DNA of 37,011 nt, from IMG/VR virus record IMGVR_UViG_3300025695_000044, positions 1 through 37,011 of that record. One strand, written 5' to 3'. Below, one piece after another: positions 1 to 6,812 of the stretch. Positions within the stretch are counted from its first letter, which is position 1. The number at the start of each line of letters is the position of its first letter. The notes beneath the pieces were generated by a model. That model worked only from the letters and a program-made list of their open reading frames with translations. It was not told the DNA's origin and did no database searches. The translations under genes and the position numbers were made by a program. Source of the stretch: a virus.

Positions 1-521
1 ATGGTAACTATGTTGATCGATATAATAATGTACGTCAACACGGTTATCTCGGTGATTTACCATTTAGAAAAGGATCGTTTAGAATTGCTGTAAGACGCGA
101 TCCAATAGATCGATTTAAGTCTGCGTGTAAGTTTATTTTGCAAGAACGTGCTTATTTTATTAAACATGGCCGCGCAAATGATTTACCTGAAATATCAGAA
201 CTTCTTGACGAGGTGATCAAATCAGTATATAATGGTACAGTCAAAAACAATCACTTCTATTCACAATCTTGGTACATGGGTGTACCCGAAGACTATGATA
301 TGGTCGTGCATATTAGTGAGTTAGATCAAGCACTTGGGTTTATCCAAGAAGCATGTGAAGTTGATGCAAGCAACACCTTGATCAAATTGCACGAAAACAA
401 GACGCATCTGAAATTGTACACCGATGCAATTTGCGAAGAACAGATGCAACAACTATATGATTTGTATGCGAAGGATTTTAAAAATGGTTGGTGTAAAATC
501 GAAGACCGTATCACCGTTTGA
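1..521 (+). CDS. Sulfotransferase-like protein, C-terminal part (5' truncated by window)
   Basis: The reading frame is open from the left edge, with in-frame codons starting at position 3, and ends with TGA at 519-521. The visible part contains FRIAVRRDPIDRFKSAC, which matches the 3'-phosphate-binding motif of PAPS-dependent sulfotransferases (RDP..RF.S). A later stretch, VVHISELDQALGFI, fits the C-terminal half of phage sulfotransferase-like proteins. By family it would move sulfate from PAPS to a sugar or other acceptor; the substrate is unknown. Its 3' end overlaps the clamp-loader gene by 38 bases. With the glycosyltransferases and UDP-sugar enzymes further on, it may modify a glycan. The ATG at position 1 is in a different frame that stops early and is not the start. 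Confidence 0.6.
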   Translation, partial: GNYVDRYNNVRQHGYLGDLPFRKGSFRIAVRRDPIDRFKSACKFILQERAYFIKHGRANDLPEISELLDEVIKSVYNGTVKNNHFYSQSWYMGVPEDYDMVVHISELDQALGFIQEACEVDASNTLIKLHENKTHLKLYTDAICEEQMQQLYDLYAKDFKNGWCKIEDRITV

Positions 522-879
522 TTTTTTACAAACAATAAACGTCACCAAAAATGACATTTTCCAAGGTAACGAGAAGGGTTATGTTCCCTTCGTTGTCAAC
601 CGTAGTCTGTCGTACTTCAACGACACGGTGCTGTTGGCAAATGAGATGAATCGTTATCACCACCTTGACGAAAAGTTACAATATCATTTTTTACTAAATA
701 TAGTTAGAACACGTAAGCGGTTCTCTAAATGGGCGAAACCCGAAATAGAAAATGACATTGAAGCGGTAAAAGAGTATTATGGATATAGCAATGACAAAGC
801 ACGTCAAGTACTCTCCTTACTCTCTTCTGACCAAATAACAAGAATTAGAGACAAGGTGTATAAAGGTGGAAGAAAATAA
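484..879 (+). CDS. 62: Sliding clamp loader small subunit (T4 gp62-like)
   Basis: This is the small subunit of the T4-type clamp loader, which with gp44 loads the gp45 sliding clamp onto primer-template DNA. The protein has the family signature SPFDFLQTINVTKNDIF, then YVPFVVNRSLSYF, NEMNRYHHL, RKRFSKWAKP and EYYGYSNDKARQVL. I chose ATG 484 because it has a good ribosome site (GAAGGA about 8 bases upstream) and gives a 131-residue protein starting next to the conserved SPFDF block; ATGs at 424, 457 and 466 would add unconserved residues. It overlaps the upstream gene by 38 bases and the RegA gene by about 14. The 62-regA-43 order matches T4, though an island separates regA from 43. Confidence 0.93.
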   Translation: MVGVKSKTVSPFDFLQTINVTKNDIFQGNEKGYVPFVVNRSLSYFNDTVLLANEMNRYHHLDEKLQYHFLLNIVRTRKRFSKWAKPEIENDIEAVKEYYGYSNDKARQVLSLLSSDQITRIRDKVYKGGRK

Positions 880-1276
880 TTTAGTAGAATGGAACTCGGG
901 GATGATGTTGGAAGTCACTCTGGCCGAACCTGATGATTTTTTAAAAGTCAAGGAAACTTTAACTCGGATTGGTATTGCATCTCGAAGAGATAATAAGTTA
1001 TACCAATCGTGTCATATCCTACATAAGCAAGGTCGATACTTCATAGTACATTTTAAAGAACTCTTTATGTTAGATGGTAAGAAGTCTAATCTAGAAGAGA
1101 GCGATGTGCAAAGACGCAACACCATTGCGACTCTTCTGCAGGACTGGGGTCTTGTGGAGATTCAAAATAAAGAGGTTGCAAAAGACTGTGCACCTATGCG
1201 CCAGATCAAAATTATCGGATACAAAGATAAGGATCAGTGGGAGCTTTGTCCAAAGTACAATATCGGAAACAAGTGA
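866..1276 (+). CDS. regA: RegA translational repressor of early genes
   Basis: RegA binds ribosome-binding regions of early phage mRNAs and shuts down their translation. The protein aligns with T4 RegA almost throughout: LEVTLAEPDDFLKVKETL, TRIGIASRRDNKLYQSCHI, YFIVHFKELFMLDG, RRNTIATLLQDWGLVEI and a C-terminal CPKYNIGNK. The coordinates use GTG 866, which has AAGGTG 7 bases upstream and gives 136 residues. T4 RegA begins right at the first beta strand, so ATG 905 (or 902), which removes 13 residues, is a serious alternative start; its ribosome site is weaker. The gene lies directly after gp62, with which it overlaps, as in T4. RegA genes in T4 are self-repressed, and the same is likely here. 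Confidence 0.94.
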   Translation: MEENNLVEWNSGMMLEVTLAEPDDFLKVKETLTRIGIASRRDNKLYQSCHILHKQGRYFIVHFKELFMLDGKKSNLEESDVQRRNTIATLLQDWGLVEIQNKEVAKDCAPMRQIKIIGYKDKDQWELCPKYNIGNK

Positions 1277-1277
1277 T

Positions 1278-1811
1278 ATGAATATGATTGACATCTTTGA
1301 GGATAATGTTGAGAAGATTGCGGAGAAGATTCCGTATCACGGCAAGATTCCTCAAGAACTTTTGAAAGACTATAACTGGGACATCCACATGCATATGTTG
1401 GATACTCATCCCGAGAAACAACTTGATACCAATACAAGTAAGATGCGGATAGGTTTGAATGGATTTCACGGTAGACTTTCTGCTCCACAGTTCGCGAAGG
1501 ATATAGAAAGTGCAATGCAAGAAGTCTTTGCACTTCATGGTAATAAGATTACCAACATTGCGTTCACTGGTTTCGGGCCTAAGAGTGATAGTTACCCTCG
1601 TCACAAAGACTCGATGGATGTCTTTCTAGTTCAAGTGCTTGGCGAGATTCAGATTTGTGTGGACGGGTTGCATGACGAACCTGTACCATTCAAGCCGGGG
1701 GATTACTACTGGATCCCTCGGGGGAATTATCATCAGATATTTCCCACCATTAGTAGGGCGACTTTTTCTTTCGGTGTCGAAGGAAATCCGGATCCCTCAA
1801 TATACTTTTAG
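1278..1811 (+). CDS. Cupin/JmjC-like metal-binding protein, putative oxygenase
   Basis: This 177-residue protein has a double-stranded beta-helix look in its C-terminal half. A His-x-Asp pair (H109, D111 in PRHKDSMDVFLVQVLGEIQI) is followed by a PGDYYWIPRGNYHQI segment with H152, the usual layout of the metal triad in cupins and 2-oxoglutarate/Fe(II) enzymes. The N-terminal 90 residues are helical and not recognised. ATG 1278 lies one base after the regA stop. The reaction is not known; protein or base hydroxylation and simple sugar binding are all possible. It ends immediately before a late promoter, so it probably closes the 62-regA transcript. Confidence 0.5.
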   Translation: MNMIDIFEDNVEKIAEKIPYHGKIPQELLKDYNWDIHMHMLDTHPEKQLDTNTSKMRIGLNGFHGRLSAPQFAKDIESAMQEVFALHGNKITNIAFTGFGPKSDSYPRHKDSMDVFLVQVLGEIQICVDGLHDEPVPFKPGDYYWIPRGNYHQIFPTISRATFSFGVEGNPDPSIYF

Positions 1812-1819
1812 TATAAATA
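1812..1819 (+). promoter_or_regulatory. T4-type late promoter (TATAAATA)
   Basis: A perfect TATAAATA octamer begins one base after the stop of the cupin-like gene and about 60 bases before the Hsp20 gene. The octamer is the late-promoter -10 element read by the gp55 sigma factor in T4-like phages. Expected transcript start is about 1825. Confidence 0.75.
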
Positions 1820-1825
1820 AGTCTC

Positions 1826-1849
1826 GGGAATGCCGATGGTCGGGTTCCC
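1826..1849 (+). promoter_or_regulatory. 5'-leader stem-loop of the hsp20 late transcript
   Basis: GGGAA (1826-1830) pairs with TTCCC (1845-1849), and inside it CCGA (1833-1836) pairs with TCGG (1840-1843) around a TGG loop. The predicted late transcript would begin almost exactly at this hairpin, so it may protect the 5' end or tune translation. It is not followed by a T-run, so it is not a terminator. Confidence 0.4.
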
Positions 1850-1879
1850 ATTTATCTTGCTTTTAACTAAGGAGAACAC

Positions 1880-2302
1880 ATGACTAATCTTAAAGCAAAT
1901 ACACTTTTCCCTCGCTCTTCGTTTGTTGGTTTCGACCACCTGTTTCATGATCTAGACTGGGTGGCACGACACGCAACGGATACTTATCCTCCACACAATG
2001 TTGTGAAGGTTGGTGAGAACGATTATCAGATCGAAATCGCAGTGGCGGGATTTACTCTGGACGATCTGGAGATTGAACAAGATGAACGTACTTTAACCGT
2101 AAAGGGTGAGAAAGAAAAATCTGACCTTGAAGGTGCTGAGTATATTCATAAGGGCATCTCGCAGAAGAAGTTCAAGAGAGTGTTTAGACTGTCCGAGTAT
2201 GTCTTTGTGGACGGTGCTTCCCTAAAGGATGGAATTCTGTCAATTGATTTGAAGTTTGAACTTCCAGAAGAGAAGCGACCTCGTAAAATCGATATCATCT
2301 AA
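1880..2302 (+). CDS. hsp20: Small heat-shock protein, Hsp20/alpha-crystallin family
   Basis: This is an ATP-independent holdase chaperone of 140 residues, the usual size. The alpha-crystallin domain spans roughly residues 38-130, with YQIEIAVAGFTLDDLEI, LTVKGEKEK and the terminal strand DGILSIDLKF (the G-x-L family motif). It starts at ATG 1880 after a strong AAGGAG site. Hsp20 genes are common in marine T4-like phages, where they may help capsid assembly or protect proteins under stress. The upstream TATAAATA and leader hairpin indicate late expression. Confidence 0.93.
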   Translation: MTNLKANTLFPRSSFVGFDHLFHDLDWVARHATDTYPPHNVVKVGENDYQIEIAVAGFTLDDLEIEQDERTLTVKGEKEKSDLEGAEYIHKGISQKKFKRVFRLSEYVFVDGASLKDGILSIDLKFELPEEKRPRKIDII

Positions 2303-2324
2303 TCTTTTTTTCGAGGAGAAACGA

Positions 2325-2558
2325 ATGAAACACATTGTTCTTGCAGCATTGTGTTTGCTTTCATCACTTGCACATTCTACTGAAGTTGAAGAGGTGCTTG
2401 TCGTTGCACGTAGAATTGAAATTCTCATAGAGGATTTTAGTAAGCATCATCGACAAAACCCTATTACTGGTAACTGGCACTATGTTGCAGAACCAGTAAA
2501 AACTATCAAAGTAGATAACGATGTTGCAGTGGTTGTGAAAGCAGACCATAACGCATAA
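2325..2558 (+). CDS. Small exported protein with signal peptide
   Basis: This 77-residue protein starts at ATG 2325 after GAGGAG. It opens with a classic signal peptide (MKHIVLAALCLLSSLAHS, likely cut after the Ala-His-Ser region). The mature part is about 58 residues, contains a single WHYVAEPVKTIKVD stretch and has no cysteines. I do not recognise a family. It follows hsp20 by 22 bases and precedes a strong terminator, so it is probably the last gene of the late hsp20 transcript. A periplasmic role late in infection is possible but not shown. Confidence 0.65.
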   Translation: MKHIVLAALCLLSSLAHSTEVEEVLVVARRIEILIEDFSKHHRQNPITGNWHYVAEPVKTIKVDNDVAVVVKADHNA

Positions 2559-2562
2559 TCAG

Positions 2563-2584
2563 AGGGGTCGAAAGACCCCTTTTC
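2563..2584 (+). terminator. Rho-independent terminator
   Basis: AGGGGTC (2563-2569) and GACCCCT (2574-2580) form a 7-bp stem closed by a GAAA tetraloop, followed by a short T-run. It ends the hsp20/exported-protein transcript. Confidence 0.85.
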
Positions 2585-2599
2585 TAATAGGCGAGATAG

Positions 2600-2704
2600 A
2601 TGGAAATACGTAAGTGTAAGTATTGCGGTAAGGAATTTAAAGCAGTTATAATTTGGTGTCACTATTGCAGTGGTGAATGTGAAAAAAAGGCACATAACAA
2701 ATGA
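2600..2704 (+). CDS. 34-residue zinc-ribbon microprotein
   Basis: A short frame reads MEIRKCKYCGKEFKAVIIWC and continues HYCSGECEKKAHNK. The two CxxC pairs (CKYC and CHYC) plus one more cysteine look like a minimal zinc ribbon or treble clef. The start has a GGCGAG site 6 or so bases upstream, and the stop overlaps the next ATG as ATGA, which supports real translation coupled to the following oxygenase. Function is unknown; such ribbons bind nucleic acid or recruit partners. Confidence 0.6.
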   Translation: MEIRKCKYCGKEFKAVIIWCHYCSGECEKKAHNK

Positions 2705-3213
2705 TACTGTCTTCTAATTATATAGTTATTGATGATTTTTTAGATGAAGAACTCTTAACCGCGTTAATTATGTGTTCAGAAAGTTTTCATTTTCGCGACC
2801 TAAGTTCTACAACTGCTATACGTGGGCGTAGAAGCAAACGACTAAATTCTATTGTACCGATCACTTCAAGTAAAATAATTAAAAAAATTCAATCCTTGGA
2901 CGTTTTTTCTGCAGTAAATCATTTTGATTTATTCCTACATAAACTTTATGTAGGACATTTCGAGAAGGGGTATGATATTAAAACTATGGCTTGGCATGAT
3001 GACATTGGATATAATTGTGCTGGAGTTGTATACTTGAACAAAACTCCTGAGTCTAATAGCGGCACTTTGCTTAATATCGAAGGTGAAGTTATTGCTATTG
3101 AAAACAAATTCAACAGACTCGTATTTTATAATTCGAACATATTACATCGTGTTGAAAATGCATTTTCTTCTGAAGCAAAACCTCGTCTTACTTTAACTAT
3201 TTTCGCTAAATGA
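2701..3213 (+). CDS. 2-oxoglutarate/Fe(II)-dependent oxygenase (prolyl-hydroxylase-like)
   Basis: The 170-residue protein carries the full facial triad of the family: H99-x-D101 in AWHDDIGYNCAGVVYLN, distal H149 in NSNILHRVENA, and R162 for 2-oxoglutarate in KPRLTLTIFAK. The strand pattern SGTLLNIEGEVIAIENKFNRLVFY is typical of P4H-like phage oxygenases. The target (protein side chain, glycan or small molecule) is unknown. It is coupled by ATGA to the zinc-ribbon gene. Its DNA is clearly more AT-rich than its neighbours, which suggests separate acquisition. Confidence 0.75.
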   Translation: MILSSNYIVIDDFLDEELLTALIMCSESFHFRDLSSTTAIRGRRSKRLNSIVPITSSKIIKKIQSLDVFSAVNHFDLFLHKLYVGHFEKGYDIKTMAWHDDIGYNCAGVVYLNKTPESNSGTLLNIEGEVIAIENKFNRLVFYNSNILHRVENAFSSEAKPRLTLTIFAK

Positions 3214-3234
3214 TATGTAAAGGGCACATAAAAA

Positions 3235-4050
3235 ATGAATTTGATTTATCAGTATTGGGATGGAGAAGTACGCGATTCGTGTAGAGCAGGTGTTGAGGCC
3301 ATGCGCGAATATGCAAAGATTATTGGTGCTGAGTACATCTTTGATGATAATCCCAACTTTTTGAAGACTCACTTTAAGTATGATTTCGGCAAATATTCTC
3401 CGCACTACGGTGCGTTCCGTCCTATCTATGATAAGTTCTTTGACAACTTCGACAAAATTTTATTCTGCGATACTGATGTATTTCCTATTGATGGACTAGA
3501 GACTAATATCTTTGATGAGTTCACTGGTGAGATCGGTATCTGCAATGAACCATTTCAACCAAAACAACGAACCATTACCAAGGGACGTATCACTTCACAG
3601 CAAGACGAGAGGTGGGCGAAAATGGTACTTGAGACTTGGGGCACCGAAGTGCCACGTACCGAAGACAAATTAGTAGAAGTCTTCAATACTGGTATGGTCT
3701 TGTATTCAAAAAAAGCACGAATCAAAGCACGTAAAGAATGGATAGATCCACAGACTTATGTTTCTCTTGTTCGGTCAAAGGGTCTTGATGCGTTCTATAC
3801 ATGCGATCAACCGTACCTCCATGCAATGATGTTTGTGTGTAACTTCGATGTGCAACGCATGAACAACGGATGGAACTCATACATACATTACACTCGTGAT
3901 ATTCATCATGCGGATAGATACTTGTGCGACTGGAGAAACGAAGAGACTAAGTTTGTTCATGTTCAGTTTGCGGGTGCAGATAATCTCGATGCAGAGACGC
4001 ACTGGAGAATTGTAAATCTGCCACGTGATCAATGGGAGGCACACGTTTGA
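3235..4050 (+). CDS. Glycosyltransferase, GT-A fold (DxD type)
   Basis: This 271-residue protein begins MNLIYQYWDGEV and has the pattern of GT8-like nucleotide-sugar transferases: an early RPIYDKFF segment, then KILFCDTDVF with the metal-binding D79-x-D81, then EVFNTGMVLYSK. The N-terminal third resembles the glycosyltransferase at 20520-21206 (both have AGAEY/IGAEY-type repeats before the DxD), so the two may be distant paralogs. It overlaps the next glycosyltransferase gene at a TTGA junction. Acceptor and sugar are unknown; host surface glycan, virion protein or modified DNA are all possible. Confidence 0.7.
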   Translation: MNLIYQYWDGEVRDSCRAGVEAMREYAKIIGAEYIFDDNPNFLKTHFKYDFGKYSPHYGAFRPIYDKFFDNFDKILFCDTDVFPIDGLETNIFDEFTGEIGICNEPFQPKQRTITKGRITSQQDERWAKMVLETWGTEVPRTEDKLVEVFNTGMVLYSKKARIKARKEWIDPQTYVSLVRSKGLDAFYTCDQPYLHAMMFVCNFDVQRMNNGWNSYIHYTRDIHHADRYLCDWRNEETKFVHVQFAGADNLDAETHWRIVNLPRDQWEAHV

Positions 4051-4859
4051 AGGTATATCAAATCGTAATGAAGGGTGATGAGCGATCTGAGGAATACGCA
4101 AGAATCTCTCGTGAATCCTTTGAATCTGCTATAGCGGAAGGTGTCTTACCAGACATTACGACTTATGATGCAGTGACTCCCGAGCGAGAAGACTTTGAGG
4201 AGCACGTCAATCTATATAAATGGGAATCTTCTTTGATGGTTGGAGATCTACTGGGCAGTAATCCTGACGATCATTCACCTACCGAGAAAGCAGGTATGTG
4301 CTCACACTGGGATCTGCTCCGTATTGCAGCAGAGTCCGATGAGCGTGTTTTGGTACTAGAACACGACACAGTATTGTTACCAGAACATTTTGGTGTCTTT
4401 GCTGAATTAATAGAGCACATTGAAAGAGAAGACACTCTCTATGCCAATATAGGTCTTTTCATGGGGTGTTATTCCATACACCCACACACTGCTCGATGGA
4501 TGTATGACATATTGACAGAGGGTGACTTCCCTATCAACTGTGGGCCTTACTGCACACTACAACGACTGTTCCGTACCTACACGACTGATTGGTTAAAGAA
4601 AAATAACTACATGGATTTACCTGCAGGTAAAGAAACTTGTATACATCCATATCACGGATGTGATACACTATGGTTTGGACGCAGAGTTCAAGTACCCTTT
4701 AATGAACATGATAGTGATCCTGTCAACAATAAGTGGAAAACTCCCACCACTCAAGTTGTGTCGAAGCGACTTATGGTAACTCAAGATCATCATGGATATC
4801 AACAGAGTCATATCAATGAACCTTGGACTAGACATAATTATATGAAAGTAATTGATTGA
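4047..4859 (+). CDS. Glycosyltransferase, GT25-like
   Basis: The 270-residue product shows KAGMCSHWDLLRIAAESD followed by RVLVLEHDTVLLPE, the arrangement of GT25 enzymes (a conserved SH before a metal-binding E-x-D, here E105-H106-D107). I chose TTG 4047 because GGGAGG sits 7 bases upstream and the codon overlaps the previous stop as TTGA. ATG 4032 would place the ribosome site inside the gene, while ATG 4068 would cut the first strand. A rare TTG start with a very strong site fits coupled translation with the upstream glycosyltransferase. Substrate unknown. Confidence 0.68.
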   Translation: MKVYQIVMKGDERSEEYARISRESFESAIAEGVLPDITTYDAVTPEREDFEEHVNLYKWESSLMVGDLLGSNPDDHSPTEKAGMCSHWDLLRIAAESDERVLVLEHDTVLLPEHFGVFAELIEHIEREDTLYANIGLFMGCYSIHPHTARWMYDILTEGDFPINCGPYCTLQRLFRTYTTDWLKKNNYMDLPAGKETCIHPYHGCDTLWFGRRVQVPFNEHDSDPVNNKWKTPTTQVVSKRLMVTQDHHGYQQSHINEPWTRHNYMKVID

Positions 4860-4884
4860 CAACCCACATTCATTGTAGTATAAT
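4856..4884 (+). promoter_or_regulatory. Perfect-consensus sigma70-type early promoter
   Basis: TTGACA (4856-4861), 17 bases, TATAAT (4879-4884). Expected start is near 4891, giving a leader of about 19 bases with AGGTGAAG before the methyltransferase ATG at 4910. A host-consensus promoter points to immediate-early expression of the methyltransferase/CmoA-like pair. Confidence 0.82.
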
Positions 4885-4909
4885 GTTTATAAATGATGAC
4901 AGGTGAAGC

Positions 4910-6058
4910 ATGTATACCCCATATACAATATCTGACGTACTAGATGCGTCAAATCAAAATAAGTTTAATGTCATTTCTACCTTTGCAGGTGGGGGTGGCT
5001 CGTCTACTGGATACCGTCTCGCTGGTGGTAAAATCCTCTGTATTAATGAGTTTGTAGAAGAGGCGCGTAACACCTACGCTGAGAATTATCCAGACACTCC
5101 AATCATCCCCGACGACATCAAAGAGTTGAGTGGAGAAGAGTTCCTAGAAATTTCGGGACTCAAGTCTGGAGAGTTGGATATCCTAGACGGGTCACCTCCA
5201 TGCTCGGCATTCTCTGTGTCGGGTAAATTAGCACAAACTAAAGGTAACACTCACTCGGATGGGTGGGGTCAAACCAAGAAGTACTCTGATGGCAAGATGG
5301 TTGAAAACATTGAAGATCTGTTCTTTGAGTTTCTTCGTGTCGCAGATGTTATTCGTCCAAAGGTTATTGTTGCAGAGAATGTCAAGGGTCTAACTATTGG
5401 TGAGGCCAAGCAGTATTTCAATAAGATCAACAACACCTTTACGAAGATTGGGTATGAGGTACACGCAGAAGTATTAGACTCTCGTTACTATGGGGTATCC
5501 CAAACTCGTTCTCGTGTAATTTTTATTGGGGTACGTCAAGACGTAGCAGATGTAGTTGGCATCAACTTCATGAATCTACCTAACTATTTTCCCGAAGCGG
5601 GTAAGACTGTTGTTCCTATAAAGGATGTTATCGATGGTCTAGAGTATGATCAAGAAGAGGTTGACTTGCTTACCGAGAAGTTTATGAAAACAAAGTACTG
5701 GTCTGTCACTGGTTCTGCAATGCCGACTTTCCCTGAGAAGGTATTGCATGGATATGATTATCACCCCAAGAAACACCACTTCAACCTGAAGCGAGCATCT
5801 CTTAATCACCCGTCACCTACTCTGACTGCTATGGGATCTGGTGCTACAACTGCGGGGGTATTCCACTGGTGCGAACCAAGAAAGTTGACATTGGGTGAAT
5901 TAAAACGTATAATGTCTTTACCAGATGATTATAAGTTGACTGGTAAATGGGATCAGAAGGCAGAGCGTATCGGTCGCATGGTTCCCCCATTATTGATGAA
6001 GTCTGTCGCTGAAGCAGTATATGAGAACATATTAAAGGTATATAATGAACGGGCATAA
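4910..6058 (+). CDS. DNA (cytosine-5) methyltransferase with Arg in motif X; candidate alternative-cofactor enzyme
   Basis: The 382-residue protein has all C5-cytosine methyltransferase motifs: motif I FAGGGGSS (25-32), catalytic GSPPCSAFS with Cys98, AENV (155-158), QTRSRVIFIGVR (198-209), a target-recognition region about 215-320, and motif IX/X LTLGELKRIMSLPDDY to ERIGRMVPP. In nearly all family members motif X reads GN-x-V; here the Asn is Arg356 (CGC at 5975-5977). That Asn is the position where an engineered enzyme gained use of carboxy-SAM. No restriction partner is adjacent. A CmoA-like gene overlaps its end by 14 bases, which suggests the enzyme transfers a modified group rather than plain methyl. 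Plain 5-methylcytosine remains possible. Confidence 0.93.
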   Translation: MYTPYTISDVLDASNQNKFNVISTFAGGGGSSTGYRLAGGKILCINEFVEEARNTYAENYPDTPIIPDDIKELSGEEFLEISGLKSGELDILDGSPPCSAFSVSGKLAQTKGNTHSDGWGQTKKYSDGKMVENIEDLFFEFLRVADVIRPKVIVAENVKGLTIGEAKQYFNKINNTFTKIGYEVHAEVLDSRYYGVSQTRSRVIFIGVRQDVADVVGINFMNLPNYFPEAGKTVVPIKDVIDGLEYDQEEVDLLTEKFMKTKYWSVTGSAMPTFPEKVLHGYDYHPKKHHFNLKRASLNHPSPTLTAMGSGATTAGVFHWCEPRKLTLGELKRIMSLPDDYKLTGKWDQKAERIGRMVPPLLMKSVAEAVYENILKVYNERA

Positions 6059-6749
6059 ACCTGACTTTTCTTTCGCGCATCGTGAAGAAGGGTTCGACAA
6101 TCACATTGATCAGAGTATACGAGGTTATTCTGATCTACATAAAGACATAATTTCAATGAGCAAATACTTCATTGAAGATAATACGTCTGTTGTTGATATT
6201 GGTTGTTCTACTGGTAAGACCATTTATGAAATGGCGAAGTACAATAAAGCGACATCCCCTAATGCAAGGATCTACGGGGTAGAGTATGCAGTGGGATTTG
6301 AGAATGCTCTTGCAGAGCGTCAAACTCAGTGTGCTAATGAAGACCTGAAAGCAGAGTTCTTTATTGAAGATATACGCGACTTCTCGTGGCCATGTGACTG
6401 TAGTCTAGTTACATCTATATTCACCCTACAATTCATGCCACGTCAATCTAGACAGTCCGTGGTACAAGAGATCTACCAAGCACTGATTGACGGCGGTGCT
6501 TTTATATTTGCAGAGAAGACTGTTGCTGAGTCTGCGAGAATGCAACAGATACTTACCTTTTCTCATTATGATTACAAGAGACAGAACTTCACTGCAGAAG
6601 ACATCATGGACAAAGAGCAAGAACTTCGATCCATGTTGAAACCGAATACTTGGAATGAACTGCGCAATCTATTGTTGACTGCGGGTTTTCAAGATATTCA
6701 ACCGTTCTGGCAAAACCATCAATTCGTTGGTGCGATTGCAATAAAATAG
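6045..6749 (+). CDS. CmoA-like protein (carboxy-SAM synthase family)
   Basis: CmoA makes carboxy-S-adenosylmethionine from SAM and prephenate for wobble-uridine modification of tRNA. This 234-residue protein matches it in order: RGYSDLHKDIISM (26-38), VVDIGCSTGKT (49-59), IEDIRDF (107-113), SIFTLQF (124-130), IYQALIDGGAFIFAEK, SHYDYKRQNFTAEDI (173-187) and AGFQDIQPFWQ. From a remembered alignment with E. coli CmoA, the carboxylate-binding Arg199 falls on Glu191; Arg195 in ELRSML could replace it. No CmoB gene is nearby, so a tRNA role is less likely than supplying the overlapping DNA methyltransferase. It could also be an ordinary SAM methyltransferase. Confidence 0.8.
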   Translation: MNGHKPDFSFAHREEGFDNHIDQSIRGYSDLHKDIISMSKYFIEDNTSVVDIGCSTGKTIYEMAKYNKATSPNARIYGVEYAVGFENALAERQTQCANEDLKAEFFIEDIRDFSWPCDCSLVTSIFTLQFMPRQSRQSVVQEIYQALIDGGAFIFAEKTVAESARMQQILTFSHYDYKRQNFTAEDIMDKEQELRSMLKPNTWNELRNLLLTAGFQDIQPFWQNHQFVGAIAIK

Positions 6750-6779
6750 TTGATGAACTATTGGTTGTTCTGATACTAT
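6750..6779 (+). promoter_or_regulatory. Probable early promoter
   Basis: TTGATG (6750-6755), 18 bases, TACTAT (6774-6779), right after the CmoA-like stop. The predicted leader of about 27 bases ends with AGGAGAG before ATG 6813. Confidence 0.5.
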
Positions 6780-6812
6780 ATCACAAATGTCATAGAATAG
6801 GAGAGACGAAAT

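Noticed and set aside
1-93. ATG at position 1 as a gene start.
   Set aside because: That frame stops after about 30 codons. The frame beginning at position 3 continues into the sulfotransferase-like protein.
4888-4895. TATAAATG near the methyltransferase gene as a late promoter.
   Set aside because: The last base departs from the octamer seen at the other sites, and a perfect early promoter already explains expression.
4910-6058. Methyltransferase as half of a restriction-modification system.
   Set aside because: No endonuclease gene lies next to it. The only adjacent partner is the CmoA-like gene, and phage solitary methyltransferases are common.
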